From: Alphaproteobacteria bacterium UBA3637
GTDB lineage: Bacteria > Pseudomonadota > Alphaproteobacteria > CAAHEQ01 > UBA3637
Assembly (NCBI GenBank): GCA_002373615.1
Contig: DFKU01000008.1
Span: 44,147 to 49,479, forward strand
Length of the DNA: 5,333 nt
Direction of reading: 5' to 3'
Of this stretch, positions 1 to 5,106 are shown piece after piece. Position 1 is the stretch's first letter, and each line of letters opens with the position of its first letter. A model generated the notes under the pieces. That model saw nothing but the letters and a program-made list of their open reading frames with translations, ran no database searches and had not been told where the DNA came from. The position numbers were made by a program, and so were the translations under genes.

Positions 1-159
1 CCGACAGCCAGAGAATTGGATTTTGCCTTGTTCTATCGGGATGCTTTGACGGATGCTTTAACAATTCAAAGTGAGTTGGGTATGCGTTTGCATCCGGATC
101 ATCAAAAAGATGCGGATACAGATTATCGCGCCATGTTTGGTCTGAAATGGGATTATTAA
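1..159 (+). CDS. C-terminus of a probable outer-membrane beta-barrel protein (5'-partial)
   Basis: An open frame enters from the left edge and ends with TAA at 157-159, giving the last 52 residues of a longer protein. The visible part has alternating polar and hydrophobic stretches (LTIQSELGMRLHP, then DYRAMFGLKWDY) separated by a charged Asp/His/Lys turn, and it ends in an aromatic residue (WDY). That is the pattern of the last two strands of an outer-membrane barrel, where a terminal aromatic residue is the usual BAM recognition signal. An autotransporter-type barrel is one possibility. The N-terminus and any passenger domain are outside the window, so the family cannot be named. A soluble beta-rich protein is not excluded. 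No clear intrinsic terminator follows; a repeat fragment begins 10 nt after the stop. Confidence 0.5.
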   Translation, partial: PTARELDFALFYRDALTDALTIQSELGMRLHPDHQKDADTDYRAMFGLKWDY

Positions 160-168
160 AATTTATTG

Positions 169-193
169 TCATTGCGAGTGAAACGAAGCAATC
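169..193 (+). repeat. Truncated copy of the TCATTGCGAG palindromic repeat
   Basis: TCATTGCGAG followed within a few bases by CGAAGCAATC matches the first part of the 70-nt repeat at 743-812, with a shorter middle (TGAAA) and no distal half. It lies between the stop of the barrel gene and the tRNA promoter. It is the third member of this family in 5.3 kb and the only intergenic one. ATTGC and GCAAT at its ends can form a short stem. Confidence 0.7.
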
Positions 194-207
194 TTTCAAA
201 TTTCCCC

Positions 208-236
208 TTGACAAAGGGAATTAAATTGGATAGAAT
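208..236 (+). promoter_or_regulatory. Sigma-70-type promoter of the tRNA-Ala gene
   Basis: A perfect -35 TTGACA (208-213) and -10 TAGAAT (231-236) are separated by exactly 17 nt. The expected start, near 243, is only a few bases before the mature tRNA at 250, which is usual for a single tRNA gene. The -35 sits inside a small inverted repeat (CCCTT at 205-209 with AAGGG at 214-218). That repeat could be chance or the remnant of an upstream terminator. Confidence 0.85.
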
Positions 237-249
237 AGAGACACCTTGT

Positions 250-325
250 GGGGGTATAGCTCAGTTGGTAGAGCGACGCGTTCGCAATGCGTAGGCCAGC
301 GGTTCGACTCCGCTTACCTCCACCA
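250..325 (+). tRNA. tRNA-Ala (anticodon CGC)
   Basis: A complete 76-nt cloverleaf with encoded CCA. The acceptor stem GGGGGTA/TACCTCC pairs fully and carries G3-U70, the main alanine identity element, with discriminator A73 (322). The D arm is GCTC-AGTTGGTA-GAGC. The anticodon stem ACGCG/TGCGT (one G-U pair) has loop TTCGCAA, so the anticodon is CGC (283-285), which reads GCG. The variable loop is AGGCC, and the T arm AGCGG-TTCGACT-CCGCT is canonical. The gene has its own promoter upstream and an intrinsic terminator directly after the CCA, so it is a single-gene transcription unit. CGC is the minor alanine isoacceptor; the usual TGC isoacceptor, not seen here, presumably does most of the decoding. 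Confidence 0.97.
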
Positions 326-359
326 AAAAAAGCCGCTAAATTAGTGGCTTTTTATTTTT
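326..359 (+). terminator. Intrinsic terminator of tRNA-Ala
   Basis: An A-tract and GCCGCT pair with AGTGGC and a T-tract around a short AT-rich loop, with one G-U pair. The T-run continues to 359. It starts directly after the tRNA CCA. Confidence 0.88.
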
Positions 360-362
360 CCC

Positions 363-391
363 TTGCATTTTATATTTTCTTGTGTTAGCTT
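363..391 (+). promoter_or_regulatory. Candidate promoter for the structured RNA / prepilin leader
   Basis: TTGCAT (363-368) and TAGCTT (386-391) are spaced 17 nt apart. The -10 keeps the conserved first, second and last bases of TATAAT. The predicted start near 398 falls at the base of the first hairpin of the RNA candidate (399). Each box is weak on its own. The case rests on spacing, on position after the tRNA terminator, and on the lack of space for another promoter between the leader terminator and the prepilin start. Confidence 0.45.
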
Positions 392-398
392 AAAACGC

Positions 399-602
399 GG
401 ATGGGTTGGCGTCCATCCAAAGGGCTCAAATCCTTTATCGTATGCGCCGAGTGTAAATGGTGAAAAATTTTACATGCCAGAAAATCAATTGGTTGGATGG
501 CGGTAAAATAAAAGCCGTCCGCGGATAAATATACCGCGCTATTCCATACGATATAGTTTTGAGCATCCAGCCGCTTTTACGCCAAAGTGGCATAAATTTT
601 TT
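399..602 (+). ncRNA. Candidate structured leader RNA upstream of the prepilin gene
   Basis: No convincing protein gene lies in this stretch, but plus-strand pairing is dense. Hairpin 0: GGATGG 399-404 with CCATCC 413-418. Long-range stem: GCTCAAA 424-430 with TTTGAGC 558-564, and TATCGTATG 436-444 with CATACGATA 545-553 (16 perfect pairs around a small internal loop). Inside it are TGTAAA 452-457 with TTTACA 469-474, GGATGGC 495-501 with GCCGTCC 514-520 (one G-U), and GCGG 521-524 with CCGC 534-537. A terminator-like hairpin follows at 576-602. G-U pairs favour the plus strand as the RNA. The fold resembles a multibranched riboswitch or attenuator, and I recognise no known class. A free sRNA ending at the terminator is the alternative. 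Pairing was found by eye, without energy calculation or covariation. Confidence 0.5.
576..602 (+). terminator. Terminator-like hairpin just before the prepilin ribosome binding site
   Basis: TTTA (576-579) and GCCA (581-584) pair with TGGC (588-591) and TAAA (593-596), with one C-A mismatch and a 3-nt loop. TTTTTT (597-602) follows directly. A competing fold pairs GCCGCTT (570-576) with AAGTGGC (585-591). The prepilin ATG is 20 nt after the T-run, too close for an independent promoter, so this would act as an attenuator of that gene. Confidence 0.55.
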
Positions 603-622
603 ACATAAGAAAGGTAAAAGAA

Positions 623-1867
623 ATGAGTAAATTGAATTATAAAAATATATTTAGTAAGGAATTAAAAACTGCTGGATCCTCGGGTTCAGCTGATGCTGCC
701 CCAAGGATGACAGAGAAGTCTGGGCGTTCTACCCTTATACAGTCATTGCGAGGCGGCTTTGCCAACGAAGCAATCTCTTGCAGATTGCCACGCCCTATCG
801 GGCTCGCAATGACGGGATATAAAAAAGGTAGGCTCGCAATGACGGGTGAGTGTGGGCGCAGTATGGTAGAAATGCTGGGCGTGCTGGCGGTGATTGGAGT
901 CTTATCTGTGGCAGGAATTGCAGGCTATAACAACGCCATGAACAAACACAGGGCCAATGAACTTATTAATGAAGCTAACAAGCGTGCTACGGTGGTTGCT
1001 ATGCAATTTGCCTCTGGAAAAGAAACTGCCTCTACAATTGAGTTTTCTGGTCATTCAACTTTTTCTGGTGGTATTTTTGATGATACTCTTTCTTTAAGTT
1101 CTGAGGCAGGACAATTTAAACTGACACTAAATAATCTTTTACCTGAAGTTTGTCAACAAATGAAAAATACAATAGGGGATACTTCTGTTGTTCGTCAAGT
1201 GGATTGTTCCAATGAAAACAGTGGCCTTGGTTATATTTATTTTAATAAAGATTTATCGAAAGAAGCTGTTCATGTCTGCGCTCTTAATGAAAGTTTAAGT
1301 GAATGCGTTTGTCCCGAAAAACGCTTAAGGGAGGAGGGTAAATGTGGATCTTGCTTTTATGAAGAATATCAAGATTGGGAACAACCTAAATTAACTTCAA
1401 ATAACAGCTATGGAATATTAATTGCTTCGCAATCAGAAGCAGCCCATCCTGCTTGGCATCTTTTTGATAAAAAGTATGATTCTAAATGGTATTCAGACGT
1501 TTTAAGAGAAAGCAATATAGCTACAGTAGTATGGCACTTGCCAACCAAATTAAAAGCTTCCTATATGCAACTTAGACAGGCAGATACTAACTGGAGGTTT
1601 CCAACAAGTATTATTGTATATGGATCAAATGATGGAAGTAATTGGAATGAAATAGGTCGACAAGATGATTGTACAGATGCATCATCTGCTTATCAAATTC
1701 GGGCTTCTTTTTCTTGTGACAGTTTTGTTGGATATGAATGGTTAAAATGGTATTTTTATCGAGATACAATAAGAGATGGAATAGCTGTTGCAGATATTAT
1801 CATAACCGCAGAAAGTTTAGTTAAAGTTCCTTATGAACCTGATCCTGAAACGATGTTGTGTGAATAA
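623..1867 (+). CDS. Type IV prepilin-like protein with F5/8 type C (discoidin-like) C-terminal domain
   Basis: A 414-residue protein. Residues 78-101 carry a class III prepilin signal and hydrophobic helix: CGRSMVEMLGVLAVIGVLSV, with predicted prepilin-peptidase cleavage after Gly78 and Glu at mature position +5. A polar helix and small globular part follow. A Cys-rich linker (C219, C228, C230, C241, C244) leads to a region at about 265-395 resembling an F5/8 type C beta-sandwich: HLFDKKYDSKWYSD, then RFPTSIIVYGSNDGSNWNEI. Such domains usually bind glycans or other surface ligands, so an exposed adhesive pilin or minor pilin is inferred. Residues 17-75 are encoded by palindromic repeats. The 623 start has a Shine-Dalgarno AAAGG at 610-614. 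ATGs at 809 (16-residue leader) and 839 (6-residue leader, MTGECG, with AAGG upstream) are credible alternatives. The distal coding region is more AT-rich than parE. Confidence 0.85.
   Translation: MSKLNYKNIFSKELKTAGSSGSADAAPRMTEKSGRSTLIQSLRGGFANEAISCRLPRPIGLAMTGYKKGRLAMTGECGRSMVEMLGVLAVIGVLSVAGIAGYNNAMNKHRANELINEANKRATVVAMQFASGKETASTIEFSGHSTFSGGIFDDTLSLSSEAGQFKLTLNNLLPEVCQQMKNTIGDTSVVRQVDCSNENSGLGYIYFNKDLSKEAVHVCALNESLSECVCPEKRLREEGKCGSCFYEEYQDWEQPKLTSNNSYGILIASQSEAAHPAWHLFDKKYDSKWYSDVLRESNIATVVWHLPTKLKASYMQLRQADTNWRFPTSIIVYGSNDGSNWNEIGRQDDCTDASSAYQIRASFSCDSFVGYEWLKWYFYRDTIRDGIAVADIIITAESLVKVPYEPDPETMLCE
671..816 (+). repeat. Composite palindromic repeat, copy 1 (inside the prepilin leader)
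   Basis: Two elements lie in tandem. Element B (674-711) runs from GGATCCTCGGG to CCCCAAGGATGAC, an imperfect hairpin. Element C (743-812) is bounded by the perfect inverted repeat TCATTGCGAG (743-752) and CTCGCAATGA (803-812), with an inner perfect 7-bp stem GCAATCT (770-776)/AGATTGC (782-788). Compared with copy 2 at 5203-5333, element B differs at one base of 38, and the first 62 nt of element C are identical. The joining segment differs by substitutions and a 3-nt indel that keeps the reading frame. No transposase is present; it resembles a small non-autonomous dispersed element. Confidence 0.88.
801..846 (+). repeat. 16-nt direct duplication of the repeat's 3' end
   Basis: GGCTCGCAATGACGGG occurs at 801-816 and again at 831-846, offset 30 nt (10 codons). 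The frame is kept, and the encoded peptide reads LAMTG twice. The second copy runs directly into the conserved prepilin GECGRS motif and holds an ATG (839) that could start a normal short leader. Confidence 0.85.
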
Positions 1868-3859
1868 TTATACATCCAAATTTTCCACAAACTTGGCGTG
1901 TTCTTGAATGAATTGGAAGCGATATTCGGGGTGGTTGCCCATCAGGCGCGACACCATGTTGGCGGTATAGGCGTATTCTTCTTGCACTTCCTCACTGGCC
2001 GAATCTTTATGTGGAATCACAACTTTTAACAAAGTCCGCTTATTTGGATCCATGGTCGTTTCCTTTAATTGTTGCGGGGGCATTTCACCCAAGCCTTTAA
2101 AGCGGGAAACTTCCACATTTTTCCCCTTGAATTCAGTGGCCAGTAATCTGTCCTTTTCGGCATCATCTTGCGCATAAACGGACTTTCCCCCTTGCGTAAT
2201 CCGATAGAGTGGGGGCAGGGCCAAGAATAAATGCCCGTTTTCAATCAACTTTGGCATTTCCTGATAGAAAAAGCTCATCAACAAACTCGCAATATGGGCG
2301 CCGTCCACATCAGCATCGGTCATGACAATCACGCGTTCATAGCGGAGCTTACTTTCATCATACTTATCCCGTTGTCCGCATCCCAAAGCCTCAATCATAT
2401 CATTGATTTCTTCATTGGCACGAATTTTGTCAGCGCTTGCCGATATCACATTCAAGATTTTTCCACGTAGGGGCAAAATGGCTTGATGACGGCGATCTCT
2501 GGCCTGCTTTGCCGAACCACCGGCAGAATCCCCTTCCACCAAAAACAGTTCTGTATCTTCCACAGACTTATGCGAACAATCGGCGAGTTTTCCAGGCAAG
2601 CGCAACTTCTTTGTGGCACTGGCGCGTTGCGTTTCCACGGCCTTTTTGTGACGCTTGCGTTCTTCGGATCTTTCAATGACCCATTCAAGCAGGGCAGAGG
2701 CCGCTTTGGTATCCCGGCTTAGCCAATGGTCCAAAGGATCCTTCATCGCATTTTCTACCAATTTGGTGGCGGAAGTTGTCACCAATCTTTCTTTTGTCTG
2801 ACCTTGAAATTGCGGGTCGCGAATAAAAACAGACAACATAACGCCTGCGGTATTCAAAATGTCATCTGAGGTGACATCCGCTGCGCGTTTATTGCCAATC
2901 AGTTCTGCAAAAGCCTTTAAGCCCTTTGTCAGGCAAGTTTTCATCCCTGTCGTATGGGTACCCCCCAGGGGTGTCGGCACTGTATTACAATAGGAATATT
3001 CAAAGCTTTCCCCAAAATCATTTGGCCAACAAATTGCCCATTCCACAGCGCCTTGATTATCAGGAAAATCCACGCGCCCCGTAAAAGGTTTTTGCGTGAC
3101 GGCCGATCTGTCTTTCATCAAAGTATCCAAATAATCGGCAATCCCATTTGGGAATTTTAAGATCTGTTCGGCTGGCGTTTTATCATCCCCCACCAGTTGT
3201 TCGGGCGCGCAAGACCAACGAATCTCCACCCCACGGAACAGGAACGCCTTTTGACGCGCCATGCGGTAAAGGGTAGAGGGCTTAAAATGAATATTTTCGC
3301 CAAAAATTTCAGTGTCAGGCAGGAATTTCACAGATGTGCCACGGCGATTAGAAACAGCCCCCAAACATTCCACAGGCGCCACAGGTTTTCCCCGATGGTA
3401 TTCCTGACGATACAGCTTTTTGTCGCGCGCGACTTCAATAATCATATGGGATGACAGGGCATTTACTGCCGACAGTCCAACCCCGTGCAAACCGCCCGAA
3501 ACAGCATAAGCATTTCCACCAAACTTACCACCAGAGTGCAGGGTGGTTGTAATGACTTCCAAAGCAGATTTATCTGGAAATTTCGGATGAGGATCCACTG
3601 GAATTCCGCGCCCATTATCCGTAATGCACACATATCCGTCTTTATCCAAGTTGACCTGAATGTTGGTGGCGTATCCAGCCACCGTTTCATCCATGGCATT
3701 ATCAATAATTTCGGCCACCAAGTGATGATAGGCACGCTCATCAATACCGCCGATATACATGCCGGGGCGTTTACGAACCGGATCCAACCCTTCCAAGACC
3801 TCTATGTCTTTGGCAGAATACGAATTTTTTACTTCATCAGCTTGGAATAAATCACTCAT
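1868..3859 (-). CDS. parE: DNA topoisomerase IV subunit B (ParE)
   Basis: A 663-residue, full-length ATPase subunit of topoisomerase IV, the type IIA enzyme that decatenates replicated chromosomes together with ParC (not in this window). The GHKL ATPase domain shows the N-box EIIDNAMDE (catalytic Glu50, Asn54), DNGRGIP (81-87) and the ATP-lid GGLHGVG (122-128). The transducer domain has QTK with switch Lys356. The TOPRIM domain has EGDSAGG (442-448) and DADVDGAHI (515-523), giving the metal-binding acidic residues, plus PLRGKILNV and RFKGLGEM. Length and the AKQARDR and LGCG...LRYERV segments fit alphaproteobacterial ParE better than the longer GyrB. The ATG (3857-3859) is 2 nt after the bamE stop. 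Its Shine-Dalgarno AGGAG lies within the last bamE codons, so the two are co-transcribed and probably translationally coupled. Confidence 0.94.
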   Translation of the reverse strand: MSDLFQADEVKNSYSAKDIEVLEGLDPVRKRPGMYIGGIDERAYHHLVAEIIDNAMDETVAGYATNIQVNLDKDGYVCITDNGRGIPVDPHPKFPDKSALEVITTTLHSGGKFGGNAYAVSGGLHGVGLSAVNALSSHMIIEVARDKKLYRQEYHRGKPVAPVECLGAVSNRRGTSVKFLPDTEIFGENIHFKPSTLYRMARQKAFLFRGVEIRWSCAPEQLVGDDKTPAEQILKFPNGIADYLDTLMKDRSAVTQKPFTGRVDFPDNQGAVEWAICWPNDFGESFEYSYCNTVPTPLGGTHTTGMKTCLTKGLKAFAELIGNKRAADVTSDDILNTAGVMLSVFIRDPQFQGQTKERLVTTSATKLVENAMKDPLDHWLSRDTKAASALLEWVIERSEERKRHKKAVETQRASATKKLRLPGKLADCSHKSVEDTELFLVEGDSAGGSAKQARDRRHQAILPLRGKILNVISASADKIRANEEINDMIEALGCGQRDKYDESKLRYERVIVMTDADVDGAHIASLLMSFFYQEMPKLIENGHLFLALPPLYRITQGGKSVYAQDDAEKDRLLATEFKGKNVEVSRFKGLGEMPPQQLKETTMDPNKRTLLKVVIPHKDSASEEVQEEYAYTANMVSRLMGNHPEYRFQFIQEHAKFVENLDV

Positions 3860-3861
3860 AC

Positions 3862-4314
3862 TTATCTCCTAACCGTGCTGTCGTTTCCACCTGCGTTATA
3901 TTTCCCAAAGTTTTCCGCCAGTTGTTCAAGCACGGACAAGTCTTTTCCTTCCACAGGTGTTTCTTTGGCTTCATAGGCAACTTTTTTTGCGTCTGCCAAA
4001 GTTAAATGCTTTGTTTCAGCTACGACACCTTTACTATTGAAAACGAATAAATAGACATCTTGATTGGTGGCTTTTGGGTTAAAAAAGAGTCTGGAAGACT
4101 TATTTGTTTGGGCGTAAATCATCAGATCATCTACCCCCTCCGTACGCGTGGAAGTATAATTTGGGGTTCCCAAAACGCGCAAGACTTTTTCTTTGGAATC
4201 GCCCACTTTAATGCTTTCTAAGCGCTTTTGGGCAGGTAAATCCCCGCTTTGATAGGTCTCTAATCCACAGCCGGCAACACATAAACAAAATAATAAAAGA
4301 ATCTTCTTGAACAT
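3862..4314 (-). CDS. bamE: Outer-membrane assembly lipoprotein BamE (SmpA/OmlA family)
   Basis: A 150-residue lipoprotein. The N-terminus has Lys3-Lys4, a hydrophobic core and lipobox VAGC, giving cleavage before Cys16 and lipid anchoring. Residues 33-70 match the SmpA/OmlA core (IKVGDSKEKVLRVLGTPN, then a Thr-rich strand and DDLMIYA), followed by a strand with YLFVFNSKGVV. BamE is an accessory lipoprotein of the BAM complex that folds outer-membrane beta-barrels. The acidic/basic C-terminal tail (about 105-150) is low-complexity and not diagnostic. The ATG at 4314 is preceded by AAAAGGA at good spacing and by a strong promoter. It heads an operon with parE. Its divergent position next to the DUF177 gene is a common alphaproteobacterial arrangement, which supports the call. 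Confidence 0.85.
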   Translation of the reverse strand: MFKKILLLFCLCVAGCGLETYQSGDLPAQKRLESIKVGDSKEKVLRVLGTPNYTSTRTEGVDDLMIYAQTNKSSRLFFNPKATNQDVYLFVFNSKGVVAETKHLTLADAKKVAYEAKETPVEGKDLSVLEQLAENFGKYNAGGNDSTVRR

Positions 4315-4335
4315 TTTTTTTCCTTTTGTTATAGT
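4307..4335 (+). promoter_or_regulatory. Promoter of yceD (plus strand)
   Basis: TTGAAC (4307-4312) and TATAGT (4330-4335) are separated by 17 nt. The expected start near 4342 leaves a leader of about 25 nt. The -35 box overlaps the bamE start codon on the other strand. Confidence 0.7.
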
Positions 4336-4338
4336 AAT

Positions 4339-4367
4339 ATCATATAGAAAAGAAAGGCTCTCGTCAA
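4339..4367 (-). promoter_or_regulatory. Promoter of the bamE-parE operon (minus strand)
   Basis: On the minus strand, TTGACG (4367-4362) and TATGAT (4344-4339) are separated by 17 nt. The expected start near 4332 gives a leader of about 18 nt before the bamE ATG. The -35 box overlaps the first base of the yceD ATG. Confidence 0.75.
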
Positions 4368-4861
4368 TGGAAAAAATGAAAAAAAGTGAAAAAAAGATTG
4401 CTGTAGATGTGGTGGCGGCCGGCTTGACAGGGCCCGCCCGGTATGTATTAGAGGCCTCCGATAAAGAGTTAAAGACTTTGGCTGAGCGCTTTCAGGTGGA
4501 AAAGATTCATTCTTTAACGGCGAATTTGACGATTTATCCGGGTGAGATTATTCGTATTTCAGGGCATTTACAGGCTGTGACACGTCGTGAATGTGTGATC
4601 TCGTTGGATAAATTTGATGAAAAAATGTCTGAGGATTTTGAAGTCCTTTATGCCGATAATCCACCGGCGGAGTCTGATGAAATTATTGACCCCATCATCA
4701 ATGGGCGGATTCATTTGGGGGAAGTGGTGGCGGAACAATACGGGCTGGCTTTGAATCCTTTTCCGAAAAAGCCGGGGGTTAAAAACCCGTATCAGGAAGT
4801 TGATGAAGAACGCCAAACCCCCTTTTCGGATTTAAAGAAAATTTTGAAAAAAAGGTCTTGA
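4367..4861 (+). CDS. yceD: DUF177/YceD family protein (23S rRNA accumulation)
   Basis: A 164-residue soluble protein of the DUF177 family, linked in other bacteria and plants to accumulation of 23S rRNA or large ribosomal subunits; the mechanism is unclear. The diagnostic C-terminal block is present: DPIINGRIHLGEVVAEQYG at about 108-126, then ALNPFPKKPG and a final TPFSDLKKILKK. The central YPGEIIRISGHLQAVTRREC is the typical beta-rich core, although the second half of the CxxC-type site seen in some members is not evident. The start at 4367 is chosen because GAAAGG lies 9 nt upstream and the promoter is correctly placed. A TTG at 4307 would overlap the bamE start and the -35 box. In many alphaproteobacteria plsX and fabH follow; here a repeat-rich, pilin-like region follows instead. 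Confidence 0.88.
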   Translation: MEKMKKSEKKIAVDVVAAGLTGPARYVLEASDKELKTLAERFQVEKIHSLTANLTIYPGEIIRISGHLQAVTRRECVISLDKFDEKMSEDFEVLYADNPPAESDEIIDPIINGRIHLGEVVAEQYGLALNPFPKKPGVKNPYQEVDEERQTPFSDLKKILKKRS

Positions 4862-4886
4862 CAGATAAAATTTTTTCGTTTAAAAG
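4858..4886 (+). promoter_or_regulatory. Candidate promoter overlapping the yceD stop codon
   Basis: A perfect TTGACA (4858-4863) spans the yceD TGA. TAAAAG (4881-4886) lies 17 nt on, with 4 of 6 consensus bases. A start near 4893 would transcribe the small ORF, the AC tract and the ORF at 5107. The -10 is weak and the region is AT-rich. Confidence 0.45.
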
Positions 4887-4917
4887 TAAAATCAGGAGAA
4901 TAAAAAAGGGATAAAAA

Positions 4918-5019
<102 letters not shown>

Positions 5020-5024
5020 GAAAT

Positions 5025-5045
5025 TTTTGCGCGTATCGCGCAAAA
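5025..5045 (+). other. Perfect 9-bp hairpin upstream of the terminator
   Basis: TTTTGCGCG (5025-5033) pairs with CGCGCAAAA (5037-5045) around the loop TAT. No T-run follows, so it is not a canonical terminator alone. It is stacked directly before the next hairpin with a single base between them. Confidence 0.75.
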
Positions 5046-5046
5046 T

Positions 5047-5074
5047 AACCACCGTTTTTTCAAACGGTGGTTTT
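5047..5074 (+). terminator. Terminator-like hairpin upstream of the last ORF
   Basis: AACCACCGTTT (5047-5057) pairs perfectly with AAACGGTGGTT (5062-5072) around loop TTTC, followed by TT, ATCATTTT. The T-run is short and interrupted. The next ATG is 33 nt downstream of 5074, leaving little room for a separate promoter, so it may be an attenuator. It could instead simply end the yceD or small-ORF transcript. Confidence 0.65.
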
Positions 5075-5106
5075 ATCATTTTAACATTCAACAAAAGGAG
5101 CAAAAT

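Noticed and set aside
401..463. A 20-codon plus-strand ORF (ATG at 401)
   Set aside because: No ribosome binding site, and the start lies within the first hairpin.
388..576. A 63-codon open frame on the minus strand across the structured region
   Set aside because: The peptide looks protein-like (YIVWNSAVYLSADGFYF, then HTIKDLSPLDGRQPIRVLS), but the frame has no ATG, GTG or TTG start and no ribosome binding site, and the plus-strand pairing explains the region better. A decayed gene fragment cannot be fully excluded; a protein search would decide.
671..846. Insertion sequence or CRISPR interpretation of the repeats
   Set aside because: No transposase, no regular spacer-repeat spacing and no cas genes; small dispersed palindromic elements fit better.
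1421..1433. Small palindrome ATTGCTTCGCAAT in the discoidin-like coding region, resembling part of the TCATTGCGAG repeat
   Set aside because: Only 13 nt, without the rest of the element; chance is likely.
2231..3850. Several open frames of 68-121 codons on either strand within parE
   Set aside because: Out-of-frame shadows of a highly conserved gene, with no plausible products.
1868..3859. GyrB instead of ParE
   Set aside because: Length of 663 residues and ParE-like motif variants (AKQARDR, LGCG) favour ParE; a phylogeny would settle it formally.
4307..4366. N-terminal extension of yceD from a TTG
   Set aside because: It overlaps the bamE start and both promoters and lacks a ribosome binding site. 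ATG 4367 has GAAAGG at proper spacing.
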